Translations under genes and position numbers: made by a program
The notes under the pieces: generated by a model
Databases searched by the model: none
Told to the model about the DNA's origin: nothing
The model's input: only the letters and a program-made list of their open reading frames with translations
In this document: piece after piece, positions 49,970 through 59,076 of the stretch
Layout of the letters: every line of letters begins with the position of its first letter
How positions within the stretch are numbered: position 1 is the first letter of the stretch
Source of the DNA: Prosthecobacter fusiformis
GTDB lineage: Bacteria > Verrucomicrobiota > Verrucomicrobiia > Verrucomicrobiales > Verrucomicrobiaceae
Assembly (NCBI RefSeq): GCF_004364345.1
Contig: NZ_SOCA01000001.1
Coordinates: forward strand, 434,001 to 498,000
Reading direction: 5' to 3'
DNA length: 64,000 bases

Positions 49970-51270
49970 GAGCCTTGGGCAGGTGAAGGTTGCTGTGGCA
50001 AGCTGAGTGTCACTGTAGCTCCTCCAGAGGCTCGATTGCTCACATGGACGCTGCCATGCTGCATGGCAGCGAGGCGTCTCACAAAGAACAGGCCCAGCCC
50101 CATGCCTGAACCGGACGGGCGGGAACTGCGGAATGGCTCACCCCAGTGACGCAACATCTCTTCACTGAAGCCGGGACCTTCATCTTGCACCGTGAAATTC
50201 ACGAAGCCATTTTCCAAGACCACCGTCAACCGGACTGGTGAAAGTTCAGAGGAAGAAAGCAGGGAGTTGCGAAGCAATACTAGAATTGCTTCACGAAGTC
50301 CGGCACTCATGACTGTGGCATGGCCTTGAGTCTGCTGGATTTGTACACGCTGGCGCTGAGCATGCGGCAATTCATCCAATGCGGTCTGAACGATCGCAGA
50401 GGCGGAAACCCGTTCGGCAGAAAGACCAGAAGCTTCCTGCCCCAGCTCACGGAGACGGACGAGGACATGCTGGCAGCGTGCTGCTTCGCGGGCAATGATC
50501 CCAGCGGCATCCTCATTGTCCTTTCCCTGCATTTCCTCCGCCGCCAAAGCGATGGTACCCAAGGGGGTGGCCAGCTCATGCGCAAATCCCATTGCCAAAG
50601 CAGCCACGGATAGAAAGCGGTCGCGAGACTCCAGCTCGGCACGAAGACGTGCGCGCTCCTTCTGCTGACGATGAGACCAGTGGCGCAAGGAGAGCAGCAA
50701 CGTGATCATGACAATGCCGACGAATACGATGGCAACGCCCCGCCCCTCCTGAAGCAGCGGCTCGGGGACGGAGGTGCCATCCTGCATCGTCAGCGGTTGC
50801 GAATATTGCCAAAGCAAAACACAACAGGCCGCCATGAACGCCCCAAGGCCGATGACGGCCGAGGAGCGCAGCGCTACTGCGGCGAGGGTAAGCTGGACGA
50901 GAAAAAAGATCGCAAAGGGATTCTCCAGGCCGCCGGTCCAGTATAACAAGAAGGAGAGCAACATGGCATCCGCCATCAAGACGTGAAAAAAGCCGCCTCG
51001 CAGACGCCCGCCTAGAGCACGCATCCACCAGACGAGGACGGCATTTGAAACCAGGGTGATGCCGACAGCGATGCCACAAGGCCACCAGGGCACGTCTACC
51101 CCCAGACGGTCCACAATGAGCAGTGTGCTGCATTGCCCCACAGCCGCCAGCCAGCGGAGATGAACCATCCAGCGAGAGGAGAGGTCCACGCCGGACCACA
51201 CCTCACTCAGGCCAAGCCAGCGTTTCCAGCCGACTCCTTGATGTTTGGAATGGTGTGTGTGCTTATCCAT
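49966..51270 (-). CDS. Sensor histidine kinase of the RegB/PrrB family
   Basis: 434 aa from ATG 51270, with about six TM segments, the RegB quinone-interaction motif GGxxNPF (YWTGGLENPFAIFFLVQ), H-box FAHELATPLGTIALAAEEM, and ATPase domain (RNSLL, DEGPGFSEEML, GMGLGLFFVRRLA). RegB senses membrane redox/quinone state. The frame is open to GTG 51345/ATG 51342, overlapping the upstream cytochrome gene as GTGATG; translational coupling from there is a real alternative. In operon with the CydA-like pair and regA-like gene. Confidence 0.9.
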   Translation of the reverse strand: MDKHTHHSKHQGVGWKRWLGLSEVWSGVDLSSRWMVHLRWLAAVGQCSTLLIVDRLGVDVPWWPCGIAVGITLVSNAVLVWWMRALGGRLRGGFFHVLMADAMLLSFLLYWTGGLENPFAIFFLVQLTLAAVALRSSAVIGLGAFMAACCVLLWQYSQPLTMQDGTSVPEPLLQEGRGVAIVFVGIVMITLLLSLRHWSHRQQKERARLRAELESRDRFLSVAALAMGFAHELATPLGTIALAAEEMQGKDNEDAAGIIAREAARCQHVLVRLRELGQEASGLSAERVSASAIVQTALDELPHAQRQRVQIQQTQGHATVMSAGLREAILVLLRNSLLSSSELSPVRLTVVLENGFVNFTVQDEGPGFSEEMLRHWGEPFRSSRPSGSGMGLGLFFVRRLAAMQHGSVHVSNRASGGATVTLSLPQQPSPAQGS

Positions 51271-51341
51271 TGCTGAGCCCAAGCTAATGCTGTCATACCC
51301 CTTGTCCACCCAAGCGGCGATTGGCCACGGTGGATGCGCCA

Positions 51342-52661
51342 TCACTTCGCCGCCTTGCCTTTTTCCAGCATGAGCTCAGCAATCATACGCAGGCTTTCAT
51401 CTCCCAGGTGGGCAAAGGGAGGCATTTGCGGCAGCTCAGGACGCTTTTTACCCGGGGTCTTGGCCCAGGCCACGATGCCATCCGGGTTGCCTGCGTAGAT
51501 CTCAGCGATCTCAGTGAGAGGAGGTCCGACGAGCTTGATGTTCGGGGCATGGCATGCTGCGCAGTTCATGAAGAGCTGATCCGCCGTCTGCTGGACAGGA
51601 GGGGTAGATGACAGGTTTTGATTAAATTCCGCCAAGGCTGCGGCATAACGGGATGTGCGTTCCTGAATATCCGCCTGGTGAGGTGCCAGAGCGGCCTGAC
51701 GATAGACGTGACGACCAGTACCCATGCCAAGCACCACAAAGCTAAACATGATGCAGATGAGCACATAGAAGCGGCCGATGTGTTCATCCCCAGACCGTAA
51801 CTCTTTAAACAGCACCAGGAGGGTAAGGAAACCGAGTGCGGCCCCCGAGAAGATGATGACATAAAGCCTGGTGGTGATGCCTACAGCCGGAAGAGTGAAG
51901 AGAAGCAGAGGACCCAGGACGAACTGGGCAAGGGTGACCCAGGCGGTCACTTTATAAAAAAGACGACGCAGATCCGGCCGACTAAAGCCAGGGGTGTGGC
52001 CGATGTCGTGCCCTGCGCGGCCTAACCAACCGGCGAGAAACAGCCCGGTCATCGCGATGCTGGCTGCGAGGAAGTGCAGGTACCGAGGAAGCACATTGCC
52101 AATGCGGAGGCTGGAGAAGAAGCCGCGCACTTTTTCCCACTCCCCAGGGAAGAGCATGAGATTGACATTGGCCAGGAAGATCAGAGGCACAAAGAGCAGA
52201 AGCAGAGTGGCCGAAAGCCCGACCCACAGATGCAGTGTCTTCCACCCGCCCTGTGACCATGACTCCCATTTATATTTATGAAGATAGGTGAGAAGGAAGG
52301 CCACTGTGACCAAGGGAACAATCATGAGCCAGGCATGGCCGGTGAGTGCATTGGCCGAGTACCATTGCATGGTGTACACCAGGTTGATGCACAAAAGAGG
52401 CCCGATGCCCATGACCACGGCGAGGCTCTTATTGACCGTTACGGTCTGGGCGATGGAATGAGCAAGGCTGTCCCAGCGGGGTGACTTGCGTCCCAGGCAC
52501 TCAAAAAAAGTGACCAGCACGGAACCGCCGACCATGAGGTTAACAAAAAGGATGTGAACGAGGAAAAATATCACCAGGAAGCTGATGAGCACCCATTCCG
52601 GCAAAGGCAGGGGGAGGGGCAGATCACGAGGGACGGGGGTGGTGGCAAGGAATGCGGTCAT
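51342..52661 (-). CDS. CydA-related membrane subunit with C-terminal cytochrome c domain
   Basis: 439 aa, about nine TM helices (WVLISFLVIFFLVHILFVNLMVGGSVLVTFFE, KSLAVVMGIGPLLCINLVYTMQW, RYLHFLAASIAMTGLFLAGWLG), then a periplasmic single-haem domain with C367-A-A-C370-H371 and a downstream Met in PELPQMPPFAHLGD. The N-terminal helices look like a diverged CydA rather than CydB. It starts 11 bp after the CydA-like gene. Probably the second subunit of a cytochrome bd-superfamily reductase fed by cytochrome c. Confidence 0.78.
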   Translation of the reverse strand: MTAFLATTPVPRDLPLPLPLPEWVLISFLVIFFLVHILFVNLMVGGSVLVTFFECLGRKSPRWDSLAHSIAQTVTVNKSLAVVMGIGPLLCINLVYTMQWYSANALTGHAWLMIVPLVTVAFLLTYLHKYKWESWSQGGWKTLHLWVGLSATLLLLFVPLIFLANVNLMLFPGEWEKVRGFFSSLRIGNVLPRYLHFLAASIAMTGLFLAGWLGRAGHDIGHTPGFSRPDLRRLFYKVTAWVTLAQFVLGPLLLFTLPAVGITTRLYVIIFSGAALGFLTLLVLFKELRSGDEHIGRFYVLICIMFSFVVLGMGTGRHVYRQAALAPHQADIQERTSRYAAALAEFNQNLSSTPPVQQTADQLFMNCAACHAPNIKLVGPPLTEIAEIYAGNPDGIVAWAKTPGKKRPELPQMPPFAHLGDESLRMIAELMLEKGKAAK

Positions 52662-52672
52662 GGTGAAGAAAA

Positions 52673-54115
52673 TCAGGGTTGAGCACCTGCGGCTGCAGCC
52701 GCCTGAGGAGAGATGGAGATGCCGACGCTCTGCACGCCGGGAAGGGACTGGCGTGTGGAGCGCAGGTGCTGGAGGTAGGCCACGAGAGCGGATGCCTCTT
52801 TGTCATTACCCGGGAACGGGGGCATGAAGGTGCGGGTCTGATGCATGCCTTTGATGAAGATCTCCATGCCTGAGCTGTCCCAGTCTTTGTCCACGCCATA
52901 CATGATGCCGAATTTTTCGATCACGCCATTGAGGCCGGTGGTGCTGTGACAGCGGGAGCACGCGAGCATGAAGATGTCCTGCCCGCACTCCACCTTGTTG
53001 GCATCCGTCACCTGACGATGTTTTACATAGGTGGCATGTTTGAGCAGGCCCTCACTCTGCAGGAAGGCGAGCTCGTCTTTGTGAACGCCATTGGAGTACA
53101 TGTATTCACCGATAACCCAGGGCTTGCGCATGAACTCACGAGCCCGCTCGAAGTGCCCGAGCAGCCAGATGCCCATGAAACTGGGGATGAGGAGCGCCCA
53201 GCGAGGGATCATGAAACTGGTGCCCAGCCCACCGATGCCGATGACGGCAAAGGCCAGTACGGTCCAGCCAAGCAAGGTCTCAAACTTCCCATGCCAGCTC
53301 ATGAACTCCTGGGTGAGCAGGGCCACGGAGCTGTTTGCCTTCATGGCGTCCGGGATGGCGTTCCAATACCAGGTGCCAAAGAGGAAGGTTCCGAGCAAGG
53401 CGACGAGTACGACATGGGAGAGGCGGTAAACGATCCAGTGGCGCAGCTTGCGCTGGGGGTCATCACGCGTGCCCTTGCTGACCCTGGTAAAAAAGAAGGT
53501 GGCGAACCAGAGGAATACAGCCCCCGTCATGAAGGCGAAGCAGGTGCGGAAGCCAAGCTGGGGGAGGTAGAGAGGATTGGTCATCGCATCCCAAAAGGCA
53601 CGGGTTTGATTCCACTCTCCCGGCTTCATCATGAAACCCAGGACGGCGACGATCAATGCCATGGTGATCCAGGACATGATGCTGAGGGCGATGCCGATGC
53701 GGATATGACTGCGCTTTTTTTCGGGGGTGTTGGCCTTCTTCCAAGTCAAAAACCAAGCCATGATGAGGGCGACCTCACTGATGAACACCAGCCACTCGGC
53801 GAACCAGCCCCAAAAGAAAACCCGGAGCAGTGAGCCAATGGCAAAGGGGGCGAATAAGGAGGTGGAAAGCCAGATGCCCACGCCGGTCATGGCACCGACC
53901 GTGGTGGTGACAATGAAGACAACGAAGGTGATTTTGTAGGCGAGCTGATCTACATCTGGGCGGTTGTTTTTGTGAGCCCACCACTCCATCCAGGTGAGCA
54001 GCGGATACGCCCCGACGGCCAGCGGGTGATTGATCAGCACATGCAAACTGGCGATGAGACCGATGATGAGCCGACCACCGGCGAGGTGGTCCATGTAAAA
54101 CGAGGGAAAGTCCAT
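52673..54115 (-). CDS. CydA-like cytochrome bd-superfamily subunit I with C-terminal cytochrome c
   Basis: 480 aa. The helices align with CydA: H25 (IASLHVLINHPLAVGAYPL) matches the haem b595/d-ligand region near E. coli H19, followed by FWGWFAEWLVFISEVALI, a conserved helix with W/Glu, and MRKPWVIGEYMYSNG in place of the GRQPW motif. The long Q-loop of quinol oxidases is short here. A C-terminal c-type haem domain (C386-S-R-C-H390, Met in TFMPPFPGNDKE) ends the protein. This matches the haem-c-fused branch of the bd superfamily, suggesting cytochrome c or another high-potential donor instead of quinol (inference). Confidence 0.82.
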   Translation of the reverse strand: MDFPSFYMDHLAGGRLIIGLIASLHVLINHPLAVGAYPLLTWMEWWAHKNNRPDVDQLAYKITFVVFIVTTTVGAMTGVGIWLSTSLFAPFAIGSLLRVFFWGWFAEWLVFISEVALIMAWFLTWKKANTPEKKRSHIRIGIALSIMSWITMALIVAVLGFMMKPGEWNQTRAFWDAMTNPLYLPQLGFRTCFAFMTGAVFLWFATFFFTRVSKGTRDDPQRKLRHWIVYRLSHVVLVALLGTFLFGTWYWNAIPDAMKANSSVALLTQEFMSWHGKFETLLGWTVLAFAVIGIGGLGTSFMIPRWALLIPSFMGIWLLGHFERAREFMRKPWVIGEYMYSNGVHKDELAFLQSEGLLKHATYVKHRQVTDANKVECGQDIFMLACSRCHSTTGLNGVIEKFGIMYGVDKDWDSSGMEIFIKGMHQTRTFMPPFPGNDKEASALVAYLQHLRSTRQSLPGVQSVGISISPQAAAAAGAQP

Positions 54116-54419
54116 GACGCACGAGACTTCGCACGCTGCCGGATTTTAAAAATGTGGCGAAATGCCGCACCTGTCCCGTGGGGGCGAAGCCTTCCGGCGT
54201 CCCTCCGGGACGCGGAGGGCTGGGGGTGTGGAGGCGTGGGGGTGTCCGGTGGTTCCCGGACGCTACGCGACCTCCACCACCGGCTCATATCCCTGCTCCC
54301 TCCGGGAGCAACGGGGAGGTGCGTCCTTTGAATGGGGGATCGACTATTTGGAAATAGCGGGCCTTATCAAGGCGGGATTTGGGCGAGCTAAAACTCTGGA
54401 GTACTTTGGCGGCGGGTGG
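54116..54419. repeat. 304-bp intergenic region with hairpin repeats
   Basis: Hairpins GCGTCCC-TCC-GGGACGC (54197-54213) and GCTCCC-TCC-GGGAGC (54295-54309) bracket a larger inverted repeat CCGGTGGT/ACCACCGG (54246-54253 and 54276-54283). A copy of the GGGCGAGCTAAA/GAGTACTTT motif lies at 54381-54409. No gene. Promoters for the CydA-like operon should lie near 54116-54180. Confidence 0.6.
54381..54409 (+). repeat. GGGCGAGCTAAA/GAGTACTTT repeat, copy 2
   Basis: Matches the minus strand of 38321-38355 over 29 bp with two differences. It lies just downstream of the M20 dipeptidase stop. Confidence 0.65.
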
Positions 54420-55745
54420 CTATGCGCCAAGCTCTGCGAGGAGTGCTTGATTGAGGCGGATGCCGGCTTCGAGGTTGGCGATGGGGAAGTTCTCGTTGGG
54501 GGCGTGGGCCTGGCAATCTGGAAGAGCGAGGCCGAGGAGCAGGGTATCCGCTTTCAGGACGTCTTTGAAGGCCTGGACGATGGGGATGCTGCCGCCTTCC
54601 CGGATGAGGGCGATCTTGCCACCAAAGGTCTTGGTCAATGCACGCTGGGCGGCTTTACCCAGGGGGCCCTGGGGGTCCATGAGATAGGCCTGGCCAGTGT
54701 GGCCACGCTTGATCTCCAGCCTGACGCTGGCGGGGGCTTTCGACAGGAGGTAGGCGGTGGCAAGGTCCAGAATCTGTTCGGGATTTTGGTCAGGGACGAG
54801 ACGGAAAGACAACTTCACGAAGGCTTCACGAGGAATGACGGTTTTAGAACCTTCCCCCTGATAGCCGCCGCCGATGCCGTTCACTTCAGCGGTGGGGCGT
54901 GCCCAGCGGCGCTCGCGCTCGGTGAATTCAGGCTCGCCAAAGAGGGCGGGCACTCCGGTGAGGGAGAGGGTCTCGGCATCGCCATCACCAAGCTCAGCCC
55001 AGGCGCTGCGTTCCCAACTGGCCAGAGGCTTGACGTCATCATAGAAACCGGGAATGAGCACCCTGCCCTGATCATCATGCAAGGAGGCAGCGAGGCGGGC
55101 GGCGATGGTGGCGGGATTGGCCACGGCACCGCCGAAGATGCCAGAATGAAGGTCAATGCTGGGACCGTGGACTTTCAATTCCATGCAGGCGATGCCACGC
55201 AGTCCATACGTGAAGGTACCGATGCCGGGGCCAACCATGCCGGTATCCGAAATGGCGACGACATCGCAGGCGAGCTGCTGGCGATGAGCCTCCAGAAAGG
55301 GTTTTAAATTGGGACTGCCGATCTCTTCTTCCCCCTCAAAGAGAATGGTGAGATTGACGGGCAGATCTCCATGTTTGGCGAGTGTTTCAGCCAGACCGGA
55401 AACGTGGGCGATGAGCTGGCCTTTGTTATCCGTGGCTCCACGGCAGAAGATGACGCCATCGCGGATGGTGGGCTCAAAAGGTGGGGATTTCCATTCAGCG
55501 AAGGGCTCAGCCGGCTGGACGTCGTAATGGCCGTAAAGCAGGACGGTACGGCGACCGGCGATGTGCTTGTTTTTTGCGACGATGACAGGGTGCCCGGGGG
55601 TCTCATGCAGGGAGGTGGTGAGGCCCATGGAAGTGAGCTTGGCCACGAGCCAGTCTGCACAGGCGCGGGTATCTGCGTTGTGCCGGGAGTCGGTGGAGAC
55701 GCTGGGGAAACGCAGGCAGGTAAGAAGATCGTCGAGAGCAGACAT
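54420..55745 (-). CDS. M20 family dipeptidase
   Basis: 441-aa cytoplasmic zinc dipeptidase of the M20/M25/M40 (CNDP-like) group. Metal-site motifs: LLYGHYDVQPAEP (His, Asp), RGATDNKGQL (bridging Asp), EGEEEIGSP (catalytic and metal Glu) and a final His in DCQAHAPNENF. Lid-domain blocks HSGIFGGAVANPATI and IREGGSIPIV are present. No signal peptide. Probably intracellular peptide degradation. Confidence 0.93.
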   Translation of the reverse strand: MSALDDLLTCLRFPSVSTDSRHNADTRACADWLVAKLTSMGLTTSLHETPGHPVIVAKNKHIAGRRTVLLYGHYDVQPAEPFAEWKSPPFEPTIRDGVIFCRGATDNKGQLIAHVSGLAETLAKHGDLPVNLTILFEGEEEIGSPNLKPFLEAHRQQLACDVVAISDTGMVGPGIGTFTYGLRGIACMELKVHGPSIDLHSGIFGGAVANPATIAARLAASLHDDQGRVLIPGFYDDVKPLASWERSAWAELGDGDAETLSLTGVPALFGEPEFTERERRWARPTAEVNGIGGGYQGEGSKTVIPREAFVKLSFRLVPDQNPEQILDLATAYLLSKAPASVRLEIKRGHTGQAYLMDPQGPLGKAAQRALTKTFGGKIALIREGGSIPIVQAFKDVLKADTLLLGLALPDCQAHAPNENFPIANLEAGIRLNQALLAELGA

Positions 55746-55773
55746 GGCGGGAGGAATACGTTTGAAAGTGGCT

Positions 55774-56418
55774 TCAGGGCATCATTGCAGGCGGCTCACC
55801 GCGTAGCTGCTTCCAGTTATTGAAAGCGAAGATGGCAAAAAAGATGACGACAAAGATCTGTCCAAAAAACACGGCTAAAATACCAAAGCCGACCGCACAG
55901 ACGATACTGATGGTGAGGGCGATCTTTTGCCGCTGCGGTCCCAGCAGGGCCTGCATGATGTGGCCGCCATCCAGGGGGATGATGGGGAAAAGATTCAGCA
56001 CAGCCCAGATGATGCTGACATTCACAAAGGATTTCATGAAGTGCAGCCCAAGCATGTCAGCGGGACGCCAGGCATCCATGATCCACCACATGACGACTCC
56101 GGCGGCGATCTGAAGGAATGGCCCGGCAGCGCTGACGAAGAAGCTCTCGCTACGGCCGAAGCGGCGGTCTGGCATGGCGTATCCGCCGAAGCTGTGAAGA
56201 ACAATTTCCACCCTGCGTGCGCCGTAGTGACGCATGGTCAATGCATGACCTAGCTCATGGATGAAGATGGAGAGGAATCCGGCAACGACCCACACGAGCA
56301 CCCGCTTCATGGCCTCGGGATCATCGGTGGCGCGGAAGACGCCGCCCAAAAGGGCCATGGTAAGCCAGAAGACCCAATGAATGACGATGGGGAAACCGAG
56401 GAAGTTAAAGCGCAGCAT
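55774..56418 (-). CDS. Site-2 protease family (M50) membrane metallopeptidase
   Basis: 214-aa intramembrane zinc protease-like protein with HELGHALTMRHYG (zinc motif) in helix 2 and NLFPIIPLDGGHIMQAL (third ligand Asp). Six hydrophobic segments; no CBS or PDZ domain, so it is the compact form. It follows a small unknown gene by 9 bp in the same direction. Substrate unknown. Confidence 0.9.
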   Translation of the reverse strand: MLRFNFLGFPIVIHWVFWLTMALLGGVFRATDDPEAMKRVLVWVVAGFLSIFIHELGHALTMRHYGARRVEIVLHSFGGYAMPDRRFGRSESFFVSAAGPFLQIAAGVVMWWIMDAWRPADMLGLHFMKSFVNVSIIWAVLNLFPIIPLDGGHIMQALLGPQRQKIALTISIVCAVGFGILAVFFGQIFVVIFFAIFAFNNWKQLRGEPPAMMP

Positions 56419-56427
56419 GGCGGGGCA

Positions 56428-56874
56428 TCAGGCTGCCTGCCGCACTTCCCAGGTGTGGATGGCGGGATTGCAGATATCGCGAACGAAGGGTTTTGGGTCC
56501 GCTTTGTCGCCGAAGACATAGACGCGCTTTCGCAGGGTGAGACGCGTGAGTTGAAAGGATGGGTTTTCCAGGGCGCGGTAGTAATTCAGGATCATTTCCT
56601 TTTCCAAATCCAGTGCGCCGCCCTTCATGCCGTATTCCAGGGTGAAGCTGGCTTTTTCAAAAGCGGAGCCTTCACCATCGCGGAGTGTCTGGCTGATGGG
56701 ATCCAGAAGGACCTGGCGCACAAAGGCTTCCAGGGCAGCTTCATCCCCTTCAAACTCCACTTTATAAACGGTAGTCTCCCGGAAGGTGAGCTTCTGAGGA
56801 AGAGGGGCGTAAAGGAGCTTCTGGCAATCGCTTTCGTGATCGAACTGGCCGAGGATTTCGAAGAATTTGGTCAT
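56428..56874 (-). CDS. Hypothetical protein, possibly PurS-like fold
   Basis: 148-aa soluble protein without signal or TM segments. The pattern TVYKVEFEGDEAALEAFVRQVLLDPISQTL weakly recalls a PurS/FGAM-synthase ferredoxin-like module, but the similarity is not enough to assign a function. Likely co-transcribed with the M50 protease (9-bp gap). Confidence 0.6.
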   Translation of the reverse strand: MTKFFEILGQFDHESDCQKLLYAPLPQKLTFRETTVYKVEFEGDEAALEAFVRQVLLDPISQTLRDGEGSAFEKASFTLEYGMKGGALDLEKEMILNYYRALENPSFQLTRLTLRKRVYVFGDKADPKPFVRDICNPAIHTWEVRQAA

Positions 56875-57009
56875 TTGTGATTGAAGAAGTGGGTAGCAAG
56901 GAAGAGGCGGGGTGCAACGACGGAGTCACGACGGGGCCGGTTCATTCGCCCGGATTCAGCGATGCCCGGCTATTCATGGCCGAAAGGGCTGGGCATCGTG
57001 CCGTGTGCC

Positions 57010-57993
57010 TCAGCTCACTTTTTCCTGGGCGATTTGGATGTTCATTGCCTCCAGCATGGCCGTGAATTTGCGCGAGGACTTGGCGTATCCCGGGTAATTT
57101 GGATACACATCGCGGGTGGGCAGGTAGCGCCAGTGTTTATACATCCAGAGCCAGCATTCGGGGTTTTTACGGATGGCGGCTTCAAAGTGATCCCAGATGC
57201 GCTGGGTGATGGCGGTGATATCGTCCTCCGGCTGTGGGCGGATGGCCTCAAAAATGGAGACTTTATACCGGCCATCCGGCAGGGGCTGGCAGACACCGGT
57301 CATGATGGAAAGGCCGAGGCGCATGGCGAGCTGGACATGCAGGGTAGGCACGCAGGTGAGGAGGCCAAAACAACGGATGGCGGTAGAAACCTTTCCAGCG
57401 GGGATGTTGAGGTCCGTCAAGAGAGCGGCGTGGCCTTGTCGCTTGAGGGCTTTGGTCAGCTTCAGGATGGCATTTTCCTGGGGGATGACGGTATGGCCGG
57501 AATGCTCACGAAGGCGTTTAAAGATGGCGGTGAGGCCCACGTTATCAAAATCCTGAGCGACGACGGTGAAAGGTATGCCACGAAATCCCCAGATGAGGCT
57601 GACGAGCTCAAAGTTGCCAAAATGGGGGGTGACCCAAACGGCACCGGTTTCCCGAGCCTGGGCCTCGGCGTGGGAATCGCACATTTCGATGGTGATGTGC
57701 TGCTGCCAGGTCTGCGAGGTGAGGGAGGTAGCCCAGAAAAGATCCAGGAAAGTGCGGGCGAAGTTTTGGTAGGACAGCCGGGCGATGCGGCGGCGGTCAG
57801 CCGGGGTGTATTCGTCTTGGAAGGCGACGCGGAGGTTTTCCAAAGCGGCATAGCGCCCCTTTCGATCCAAATAATAGGCGGCAGAACCGACCCACCGGGC
57901 CAGGGCCAGGATGAGAAATCTGGGCAGACGGGGCAGTAACCAGGCCGCAGAAGCGACCAAAACAGTTTCGCAGAAATATCGGAGCTTCTTCAC
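57010..57993 (-). CDS. Lysophospholipid/lipid A acyltransferase (LpxL/HtrB family)
   Basis: 327 aa from GTG 57993. Family motifs: TPHFGNFEL (catalytic HxxxxE), FTVVAQDFDN, LLTDLN (GxxxDxN-type), and PECWLWMYKHWR near the C-terminus. Such enzymes add secondary acyl chains to lipid A or other lipids at the inner membrane, consistent with a Gram-negative envelope. The frame is open to GTG 58035, which would abut the divergent M42-like gene; the internal GTG leaves 42 bp for promoters and fits homologue N-termini (KKLRYF). Confidence 0.87.
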   Translation of the reverse strand: MKKLRYFCETVLVASAAWLLPRLPRFLILALARWVGSAAYYLDRKGRYAALENLRVAFQDEYTPADRRRIARLSYQNFARTFLDLFWATSLTSQTWQQHITIEMCDSHAEAQARETGAVWVTPHFGNFELVSLIWGFRGIPFTVVAQDFDNVGLTAIFKRLREHSGHTVIPQENAILKLTKALKRQGHAALLTDLNIPAGKVSTAIRCFGLLTCVPTLHVQLAMRLGLSIMTGVCQPLPDGRYKVSIFEAIRPQPEDDITAITQRIWDHFEAAIRKNPECWLWMYKHWRYLPTRDVYPNYPGYAKSSRKFTAMLEAMNIQIAQEKVS

Positions 57994-58035
57994 CTTGGCG
58001 TTTGTGGGATGGGAAAAGGTCGTTACGGTAAGCAC

Positions 58036-59040
58036 ATGGCAGTGCCCAACCTCACAACCATTCTCAAGCGAATTCTAAAGCAGCCAACCGCTCCTTTCCA
58101 CGAATACCATGTTCGTGCAGAGATCGAAGCCCTGCTGAAGGGATGTCCACACGTCAAAACGAAGCGTGACAAATACGGGAATCTCATCGCCACCTATAAA
58201 AACGGCAAAAGCAAAAGCAAACCGACCTGGGTCCTGGGGGCGCATATGGACCACCCGGCCTTCGTGAAAGTACCGGGGAGCAAGGGTAAGGATGAATTTG
58301 AATTTCTGGGTGGGGTGCCCAAACCTGAGGTGGAGGCGGGCATCAAGCGTGGCCTGCGAGGCAAAGCCAAGGGCGATATCGCGACCTGGGTTTTCCCGGT
58401 GAACGTGACGGACGACAAGATTGAGGCGACTGCCTGTGATGACCTTGTGGGTTGTGCCGTGATTGTGGCGACCTTTTGGGAATTGGCGGAGCTGAACCTG
58501 AGCACGACCTTTCATGCGGTCTTTACCCGTGCGGAAGAAGTGGGTTTCCTGGGAGCCTGGCACATTGCGCAAAAGTGGCCGTTTGAGACAGACGATGTTT
58601 TCCTTTCCATCGAAACGAGCCGCCCTGTGAATGGTGCGGTGATGAGCGGTGGACCGGTGGTGCGTGTGGGTGACCGCCTTTCCATCTTCGACAGTGAAGG
58701 GACGGCGGTGCTGATGACCACGGCCAAGGAGCAGGGCATCCGTGTGCAGCGGTGCCTGCTGGACGCTGGTGCCTGTGAAGCTACGGCGATGCAGGCCGCT
58801 GGCATCCGCAGCACGGGCATCTCCATCCCGCTGGGCAATTATCACAACATGGACGCGAACAAAAAGATCGCCCCTGAGTATGTGATGCAAAGCGATGTTC
58901 GCGACTTGATCAATCTGCTAAAGGCGCTCGTGGCCACGAAGCATGACGGCATCGGCGAACGCAGCATTCGTGAGCGTGTGGAAATGCGCACCGAAGAATA
59001 CGCAGCCCACCTGAAGGCTGCCAACAAGCACTTCAAATAA
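58036..59040 (+). CDS. M42/M20-type metallopeptidase (aminopeptidase)
   Basis: 334 aa from ATG 58036. Di-zinc peptidase core: GAHMDHPAF, ATACDDLVGCAVIVA (bridging Asp), FTRAEEVGFLGA (catalytic Glu pair), SIETSRP, and IPLGNYHNMD (final His). The M42-specific PDZ-like insert is recognisable at about 80-130. Cytosolic. Divergent from the LpxL-like gene. Confidence 0.88.
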   Translation: MAVPNLTTILKRILKQPTAPFHEYHVRAEIEALLKGCPHVKTKRDKYGNLIATYKNGKSKSKPTWVLGAHMDHPAFVKVPGSKGKDEFEFLGGVPKPEVEAGIKRGLRGKAKGDIATWVFPVNVTDDKIEATACDDLVGCAVIVATFWELAELNLSTTFHAVFTRAEEVGFLGAWHIAQKWPFETDDVFLSIETSRPVNGAVMSGGPVVRVGDRLSIFDSEGTAVLMTTAKEQGIRVQRCLLDAGACEATAMQAAGIRSTGISIPLGNYHNMDANKKIAPEYVMQSDVRDLINLLKALVATKHDGIGERSIRERVEMRTEEYAAHLKAANKHFK

Positions 59041-59076
59041 ACAAGGCCTGAGGCCGCGCAAGGCGGCTGCAGGAGA

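Noticed and set aside
54162-55307. 381-codon plus-strand frame
   Set aside because: Starts in a repeat region and runs antisense to the M20 dipeptidase, whose metal-site motifs are complete.
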